NCBI GenBank assembly: GCA_022376515.1
Contig: WTXI01000132.1
Coordinates: forward strand, 37,002 to 101,001
Length of the DNA: 64,000 nt
Direction of reading: 5' to 3'
Source of the DNA: Lactifluus volemus
Lineage: Eukaryota > Basidiomycota > Agaricomycetes > Russulales > Russulaceae
Below the pieces are notes generated by a model, which was not told the origin of the DNA, ran no database searches, and saw only the letters and a list, made by a program, of their open reading frames with translations. Below are positions 57,641-64,000 of the stretch, piece after piece. The first letter of the stretch is position 1. Each line of letters begins with the position of its first letter. The position numbers were made by a program, and so were the translations under genes.

Positions 57641-59299
57641 CTAGTAGCCATAACCACGCGCACTGACGACGGTCTTGGCACTGGCTGTAGCAGGTGGTAA
57701 ACTAACATTCACGCTAACTGGGTGTGGGTTTGATGATGCATTGGTTGCAACGCCAACAGGAAGCATTGGTGCGCCTGCAGACAGTCGCGCAATCTCCTCG
57801 CGCGCACTGACAAGTGCTTCTTGGAGTCTCTGGTTCTCTTGGGAAAGAAACTCGTTCTTCGCCTGCAACTGAGCCAACCACGCCTTTTTCCGTTGGCGGC
57901 ACTTGAGCGCAGCTGTGGGTTGCGCGATTAGGTACGCGATATCGCAAAATCAGTCAACACACCTTGTCGGTTGCGCTCGAGGAAATTTCTCCGCTTTTCC
58001 TCTTCCGTCTCGGGCTTTTTCTGCCCACCCTTCTTCCCGTTCACTTGAGGTCCCGCTGGCTCTGAAGGAGATACAGAGGCTTCTTCCTCCTCCTCTTCCT
58101 CCTCATCTTCTTCAACCGAGATCGAGTCGCTCCGCTTTGGTCGTCCATTATGCGTTGGTCGCACGCGTTTAGGTGGAGCTGGTTTGGGATGATGTGGTGG
58201 AGGTGACGCAGATACATCATACGACTTGCGCTTCGAGCCTCGCTTGCCAGTTGCATTTGAGGAAGTGCTGTCATCATCACCATCCGAGCGGCTCGCACGC
58301 TGGGCCTCAAGCTTTGTGAGCTCTTGATGAGCTTGCGAGAGGAGGAAGAGGCCATTGGCAGCAGTAGCCGTAGCGTTGGAAGTAGAATTGGCATACCGCG
58401 AGTCATTGGCTTGATTTGCAGTGTCATTACTGAAATTTTGTGGCCGTTGTTCATAGGTCGAGGGCGGGAGATGTGAGACGGACAGGGGATGAGGCTGAGA
58501 TGCATTAGCACCATTCGCGGCGGCACCCGAGGCGAGAACGCCAGTGATGGCATTGAGGGTGTTTGGGGTGATCGTCGCCCCAGAAGCTGACGAGCTCATC
58601 ATGTTAAGAAAGGCGGCAGTGTTGGGAGACGGGGGTGGGAATGAGACAGGACCGCCGATCAGCGGAGTGAGACCAGTACCTGGGGTGAGCCCCGTACGCG
58701 GAGTAAGGCCGGTGCGAAAGTTGGATGGGTCAAAAGCCAGTGGACCATCGCCGTTAGGTTGTTGTGGACCTGCAAGCATCGCGGGGGAGAGGGGCCCAGC
58801 CCTTAGAGAATTGGCTATGGAAGTTGACGAGAAACCCCATTGGTATTGATCTGACGGAGAAGCGATAGACTCGATCGGAGGGAGGATAGGTTTTGGGGGC
58901 GAGGGAGGACTGCCATCGCGAGTACGAGCAGAGGAAGATGAAGGAGTCCTAGGAGGACCACTTGAAGTAGTGCTGCTACTGCTGCTGCTACTATCCGACT
59001 TTGCCTGACTGGTAACCGAGATTGTGGAATTCCGGCGGATGGGAGAGCTAGCGGAAGAGCGGAGGAAGGAGGAGGATGAGTGGTGGGAGCAAAAGATTGT
59101 TCAAAGGGATTTGGCTCTAGATCTAGGTTAGATCTAGCCTTGTGGGCCTGGGGACGATGGAGGGCATCTTTAGAATCAATAGCCGGTGGGACGTCAGGGG
59201 GAGCGGCTGTTGTTTTTGTGGTTGATGGTGGTGAGGCTGTGAATGAATGGGTTTGACGTCAGAGGATGAGCGATGTTGAGGAGATTGACTTCGGGACAT
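57641..59299 (-). CDS. ATF/CREB-type bZIP transcription factor (Atf1-like)
   Basis: Nuclear stress-response-type regulator binding CRE-like DNA. The C-terminal bZIP spans the last intron (57913-57962, 50 nt): basic region KRRNFLERNRQ / AALKCRQRKKAWLAQLQ, then a leucine zipper (LSQENQRLQEALVSAREEI). The protein ends at TAG 57641-57643. Upstream are an acidic run (about 10 Glu, near 58085-58110), a Ser/Pro/Asn-rich region with TGLTPRTGLTPGTGLTP repeats (near 58700), and the Atf1-type motif DLEPNPFEQSF at about 59100-59134. The proposed ATG is 59297-59299 (MSRSQSPQHRSS), preceded by an acceptor-like AATACAG. Between that ATG, the EPNPFEQ block and the rest, the reading frame changes twice without an obvious intron, so the N-terminal model is unresolved: there are unrecognised introns or small indels. 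Confidence 0.82.
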
Positions 59300-61644
59300 G
59301 GTAGAAATGACTGTATTAGAACCAAAACAAAGAGTTGCGTCAGTAAGGAGAAATCTAAGGGAAGGCGGGGAGGGAGGGGGAGGGGGAGGGGGAAAGAGGG
59401 AGACGGAAGGGGGAGGGATACAGTACCGATGACGGATGCGTTTGTTGGGCCAGGTCGAATGACGACGTCTGACGTAGGGACTAGTATTATATCCTAGCGG
59501 ACTTCTAAAATCTATTTCCCCTTTTCACGGGTCCACCTCCGCTCACCGGCCGGGCTCCACTCCTTCCTCCCGGAGGCACTCAGCACCCCATCCACCGCCT
59601 CGTTGTCCCGGCCTGACCTTCCATAGAATCTCGACCCCGTACTCCCATAGTAGATGAGGCCAACCAACACTCCCCCGATATCTCTCTCGGCCATTCCCAG
59701 TCCGCTTTGTCGCCGTGCATATCTTCCCTTACCGTTTACGGTACAGAACGAGTCTAGGTCTCGCGATCGAGATCGCCGTTTTGATGTCTCATTCCGTCTG
59801 TCTGATTGCGTCTAACCCCCGATGCGTCTTTACCCTCAACCACACACTCTCTCTAACAGACAAAGAGTCGTCAACGAGTAAACTCTCACCGCGGGATACT
59901 AGTTCCATCCGACAGCAGATCCCCCTCGTTGTGATGATGTCCACGCCCTAGACAAAACGCATTCTATACATACGGAATACACGCCGAGGATGGCGCGTTT
60001 TTGCTCTCTTTTCCGCAAGATTGTTCCGTGATGGTCAGCGTAAATGATTAGCGCACGTCGTGCACACGCAAAAAAGGCGTCCACTCACCAATCGAGAAAA
60101 ACGCTGTTTTATGGTTATCCATCTCTCTTTTCGGTCAACTAATCTCGGCACTTGTCCGCTCTAGAATCCTCTCTTACCACCTCGTTCCTTGTCAAACGTA
60201 TGCCCTATCGCTCCGTGCCGACCTTTCCGAACTCTTGCCAGCAATCGACTCGACAGCATCCATTCATGCCCAAACCCCAAAGACGATTGCTCAATAACCA
60301 CCTTGACAAAAGCCCCCGTTGAAAACGTTCCTCCTCACCTCAGTGAACCCATGCCGCAAAGCTGTGCATCTAGCGGCGGATCGGTGCCTACTTGGTAAGA
60401 AGAATCTTCGCTAGCACGTTTCTCCCTCTGCTTTCTCTACCCTCGATCGTCGACCAGCGCTCTTCTCCTGATCTTCTTAGCATTACACTTCGGTAGAATG
60501 TGCGCAACAAGCTTGGATAACAGGGGCAGTGGCAAGTCTCTCGAGCGCTTCATCCTTCCACCCCAAAACCACTTATCTCTTTTTGTTTTCATCTACATGC
60601 AGTTTTGACTATACGCCATCTGGCAAGCGCCCATAACTGCTGATTAGATGTGCTGATAAATGAATGAAAAGGTCGAAAAGTAAGTAACTACTGCACGCAT
60701 TCACTTGTGCTTTCTTGGCAGTCCATTCAGTTCTCGCACACCTTCTAACCATTCTTTACCTCCGGACTTCAATCCCGTGCAGAGTCGTGATCGACGTTCG
60801 GGCGCGTGCATGCGCATACCATGCATCCTTATCACGTACAAAGTATTTGAACGACGGCTTCAAGTTTGTCCGGTGACTGCCCCGTTTGTGATTTCCGCGT
60901 CCTTTTATGTGGTCATCCGTCGGAGGACGCTGCGGGGTGTTTGAGGCTCGGCCAACGTGACGAGTCTCAGTACGTCCTCGGTTTTCAATTTAGATATGTG
61001 TGCGGCGGGAAGAGTGAAAATAGAAAGAAACGGGGTCAATTGAGCCGTATCTATGATATGGTAAGCAACGACAAATAGGCCCTATCGAACGCTTTCCTTT
61101 TCTTTGGGACTTGGCATCAGAACGGAACGTGGCGCTTTTCCAGAAGAGAAGGGACGAATATGGTGCAACAGAACGGATGTAGTATTACTTGCTGCTGCCC
61201 CGTAGGGACCCATCTTGGAGAGTCATACCTTTCCCCTCTCCCGGTGAGGTGGGTCGGGCATTGCTCTTTGTGCTGGCCGTGTTCAAAAGTTACTAGTTGT
61301 AGCTAAGGATAATATATGTAGACCGAGTTTGGCACGCACGTGTGCCAAGTGAAAGGGCCCGAGCAAGGGAGATGCAGCGTGCGTGCGAAGTAGTGTGTGC
61401 ATACCACGAGACGACCATGGAGACGAGCGCATCAAAAGAGAAGAGGCAAGGGAGGGGGGGAACAGCAACGGGACCACTGTAAACTCTATCGCTCAATCGG
61501 GCCAGTGAGTTTTTTTGTGAGATGACTCGGAAGTGTTTGAGATGGATAAAAATGGGCGGGTAGTGGGAGAAAAAGAATGTTCGAAATCGAAAACAGGAGA
61601 CGCGTTCTTTCGGAGTGGGACACGAGTGAATGCCGTCATCCATC
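59300..61644. other. Upstream region of the bZIP gene; no gene recognised
   Basis: The first 150 bp probably hold a 5'-UTR intron and a purine-rich (GGGAGG)n tract at 59365-59420. ACGTCA/TGACGT words occur at 59463-59475. The rest has only short frames without domain character. A long regulatory region would be usual for a stress bZIP gene, but nothing proves it. Confidence 0.45.
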
Positions 61645-63599
61645 CCCAGCGAGAAATGACTTACAGTAATTCGAAGTAAATTTAACTAGTTGAATTGATT
61701 CAATTTTTATCAACGGATGAGTCTTTTTGCGATTTAATTGAATGGACAAATCGAAAACATTTTCAGTTTTCCGAATTCAATTGAATATTAGATCGGATCG
61801 GATTTGGATTCGTTTGATTGCGCGATTGAATCAGGTAGAATTGAATTGACCATTTATTTTCTATTTACAGTTACAGCTCTATTCAATTTTATTCTACCCT
61901 CAATCCTAATCACCTTGCCTCTGTCCGGCTACGCATCAAGCAATCTAAGTCATCCTTGACACTGACTGTGTACCACCTCCACATCGTCTGCTCTGGGCAT
62001 GGGCATGGGAGCTCCTCAGCCTGGAGCTCGCAACGGCATGGGCTTGGATTTGCTGCTATGCGAGGGGGAGGGGCGGATTTGGGACGGATTGTGGGACTCT
62101 CCACAGGGTGGCAGTGGTAGCGGCAGTCACGGTGAGGTCAGAGGTGCTGAACGCCAGTCAGATGTGGAACTGGCACACGTGCCTATTCCTCGTCAACGCA
62201 TGCGTGAACCTCACCACGGAGGAGCAGGCGGGCACAGCCACCAGGTGATACACCAAGACGGAACTCGACGAGCTGGAAATGACATTAAAGGAGTACGAGC
62301 TGTGGCTGAATGAGTGGGTGGAGAAGCAGAGGATGCGGAAACGAGGCAAGGTGCTCAAGACGCACCTGCAATGTCTGGTGCAGAAGAAGCCACCACACAA
62401 TCGACCTACAAGTACTCTCGATCACCACCTGACGCTGGTCCGTCACCAGCCATGAAAACAGATGAGAGTGAGGGTTAGAAAAGGGTGATTCAAGTTAAAC
62501 TCACAGTCAAAATTGTCTTCGAGTTTATTCCCACGCTTGGTCGATTCATTGACAGCTTTATGCCAGGCTGGGAGAGGTGAGCTGTGAAAGTGCCACGGTG
62601 GAAGAGGGGGGGGTGCTGAGACCGAGGCCGTGAGTATGGTTGAAGGACCTGCCAGATCTGGTGCTTGGCACTGGAAAAAAAATTGGTCAATGAGACAGCG
62701 GTGAAAGTGGACCCACCTTTGGCTTCACGCCGTGTGTCACCCTAGTACAAGCGATTATACCAGTACACTAAATACCTTGAGGAACACTCACATTGTGAAG
62801 GTGACTGTTTCAGTTTGTGGTGAGCCGGGGTTGCTCTGGTGAGGACCTCTTGTGACAGCAGCGGCATGGGAGGGCCAGAGGTTGGAGGCAGGTGACAACA
62901 ACAGTGGCAGTGAGTGATGTCGTGGTGGTTGTAGTGAGGAGTGGAACGCTGGAAGAGCAGGAGAGGAGGGGAGGGGAGGGGAAGCACAGTTGGGGGGTAA
63001 TGGGAGTACAGCGCGGAGTTTGCATGTTGCAGCCCAGAAGCTCAATCGAAGATGCGGCCCAAAAAAATCTAAATGATGCTGGTCTGAAAAAGGTAGAAAG
63101 GAAGAGACTCACGGATATCTGTGGGGAGTATACAGGCCTCACGGGCAGCAGAGGAGAGATTAAGGGGACACTTTGAGAAGGAGATGAAGAAGGAAGAAAT
63201 GTATGCGTCCGAATCAGCGCAACGCAAAGTCGATCTGACAAACAATTACAAATAGTAATATAGGTCATTACGCTAAAGTCGGCCCTGTGACCGGACACAG
63301 TGAGTACTCGATGCAGGGTTTTCGCGCGTTCAATAAACTGGAACGAAAGTGCGCAATATGTTTTATTCAATTCCAATCAGTTGCCTTCGATTGAGTAATA
63401 AATCTCGTGACATGCAATTATTATTATTCAACAGAATTCAGCTGGTGATTGAGAAGGATTGAATGATATTTAAATTCTATTAGCCGATATCAATCCACTT
63501 GAATCAATGTAATCCATATCAACTGTTATCAGTTTCCTTAAATCAATATTCAATATCTATTATTTGCGATTAGTTTACTGTAAGACATTTCTCGTAGGG
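61645..63599. mobile_element. 1.96-kb hAT-like non-autonomous inverted-repeat element
   Basis: Termini: left CCCAGCGAGAAATGACTTAC, right (reverse complement) CCCTACGAGAAATGTCTTAC, continuing AGTAA; 3 mismatches in 25 bp. The 7-bp word ATCCATC flanks both sides (61638-61644 and 63600-63606), compatible with a hAT-size duplication. About 240 bp inside each end is AT-rich and packed with ATTGAAT/ATTCAAT words as subterminal repeats. No transposase is encoded; the interior carries a captured gene fragment. Confidence 0.68.
62162..62420 (+). pseudogene. Captured fragment resembling the C-terminus of a GRP170/Lhs1-type Hsp70
   Basis: One frame reads MWNWHTCLFLVNACVNLTTE, an in-frame TGA (62246-62248), then YTKTELDELEMTLKEYELWL, NEWVEKQRMRKRGKVLKTHL and QCLVQKKPPHNRP. 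The pattern of a helical, Glu/Lys-rich segment with ELDELE...LKE.E.WL.E.VEKQ and a basic Pro-rich end is that of the C-terminal helical domain of ER Hsp70-like nucleotide-exchange chaperones. No ATPase domain is nearby. It is a fragment inside a transposon. Family identity is from pattern recognition only. Confidence 0.5.
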
Positions 63600-64000
63600 A
63601 TCCATCATCCATCCTCTTCTTTGACGTGCGATCCGCGGCCAAAAAAAAAAACTACTACTACCAACGGGCGCTTTTCTCTCACGCTGCGTAGTCGTTCCCT
63701 CGTTAACTACTGTACTGTATACGAGTAGGATAGCAAGAGAGTGCAAAGTCGCAAATATATATATATATACCAAATGACGCTCGGTTGCAAGGGGGTGTTT
63801 TGGTGTGCCTTAAAACACGGAATGGACCGACCCAGTTTTTCTTTGATGCAAATAAGCGCTGGGATGAGAACTCGGAGAGGAACGGAAACGGGATTGGACA
63901 AAAGCAACGACGATGTTTGATTGGCTGTGACAAGGGACGCGCATTCGAATACCTCTGAGGTGGAGAGAAAAGGTATTTTATCACGCTATCGCTATCAAGT
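63600..64000. other. Intergenic, with (AT) microsatellite
   Basis: No gene recognised. (AT)8 near 63754-63769. Confidence 0.5.

Noticed and set aside
60866..61078. 70-residue frame beginning with a CPVC motif
   Set aside because: A single CxxC without a second metal site, no neighbouring exons and no family resemblance.

Overview
The window is nuclear DNA from a filamentous basidiomycete, most likely an agaricomycete. The support is: short (50-90 nt) GT-AG introns; NACHT-WD40 NLR-type genes with C2-like N-termini; Ty3/gypsy chromovirus and hAT elements; a fungal Atf1-like bZIP gene; and a heme-dependent N-demethylase (DUF3445) gene with many introns. No bacterial or viral genome features are seen. 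Roughly the first 47.5 kb is repeat-rich accessory DNA. From about 48 kb to 59.3 kb it is ordinary gene-dense housekeeping DNA, followed by a gene-poor stretch carrying one more transposon.

Layout: 1-2439 is the 5' end of a hAT transposon (minus strand), cut by the window edge. 2513-22492 is a decayed S28-family serine peptidase gene split by a 17.5 kb nest. A Ty3/gypsy element (3471-20952, 881/882 bp LTRs, ACAA target duplication) sits in the peptidase gene. A second Ty3/gypsy chromovirus (9679-18933, 934/936 bp LTRs, TTCTC duplication) sits in the first element's integrase. A 166 bp near-perfect palindrome (13831-13996) sits in the second element's reverse transcriptase. The inner chromovirus also carries an unusual third ORF with three zinc knuckles behind its own TATA box, and an array of Gcn4/AP-1-type TGASTCA sites in each LTR.

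22.9-47.2 kb holds three tandem paralogous NLR-like genes on the minus strand (C2-like, helical linker, NACHT, 14 WD40 repeats, conserved tail). The first is frameshifted; the second and third look intact in the large exons. A second S28 pseudogene lies between NLR1 and NLR2, so S28+NLR was duplicated as a unit. An apparently intact U6 snRNA gene lies just upstream of NLR3, and a degenerate U6 copy lies upstream of NLR2. Two TA-flanked inverted-repeat elements are present; one carries a LINE RNase H fragment. Between NLR2 and NLR3 there are also remnants of a proteasome alpha-6 gene and of a multi-pass membrane protein.

48.4-59.3 kb: an Old Yellow Enzyme gene, a small hypothetical gene, mitochondrial ATP synthase subunit d (minus) divergent from a DUF3445 heme oxidative N-demethylase gene (plus), and an ATF/CREB bZIP gene (minus). 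I spliced the OYE, ATP synthase d and N-demethylase genes exon by exon; all give full-length open frames. 61645-63599 is a non-autonomous inverted-repeat element that has captured a fragment resembling the C-terminus of a GRP170/Lhs1-type Hsp70.

The parts most worth following are the inner retrotransposon (ORF3 plus TGASTCA enhancer), the fact that 21 of the 22 LTR substitutions I counted are CpG transitions, and the NLR/S28/U6 segmental duplication.
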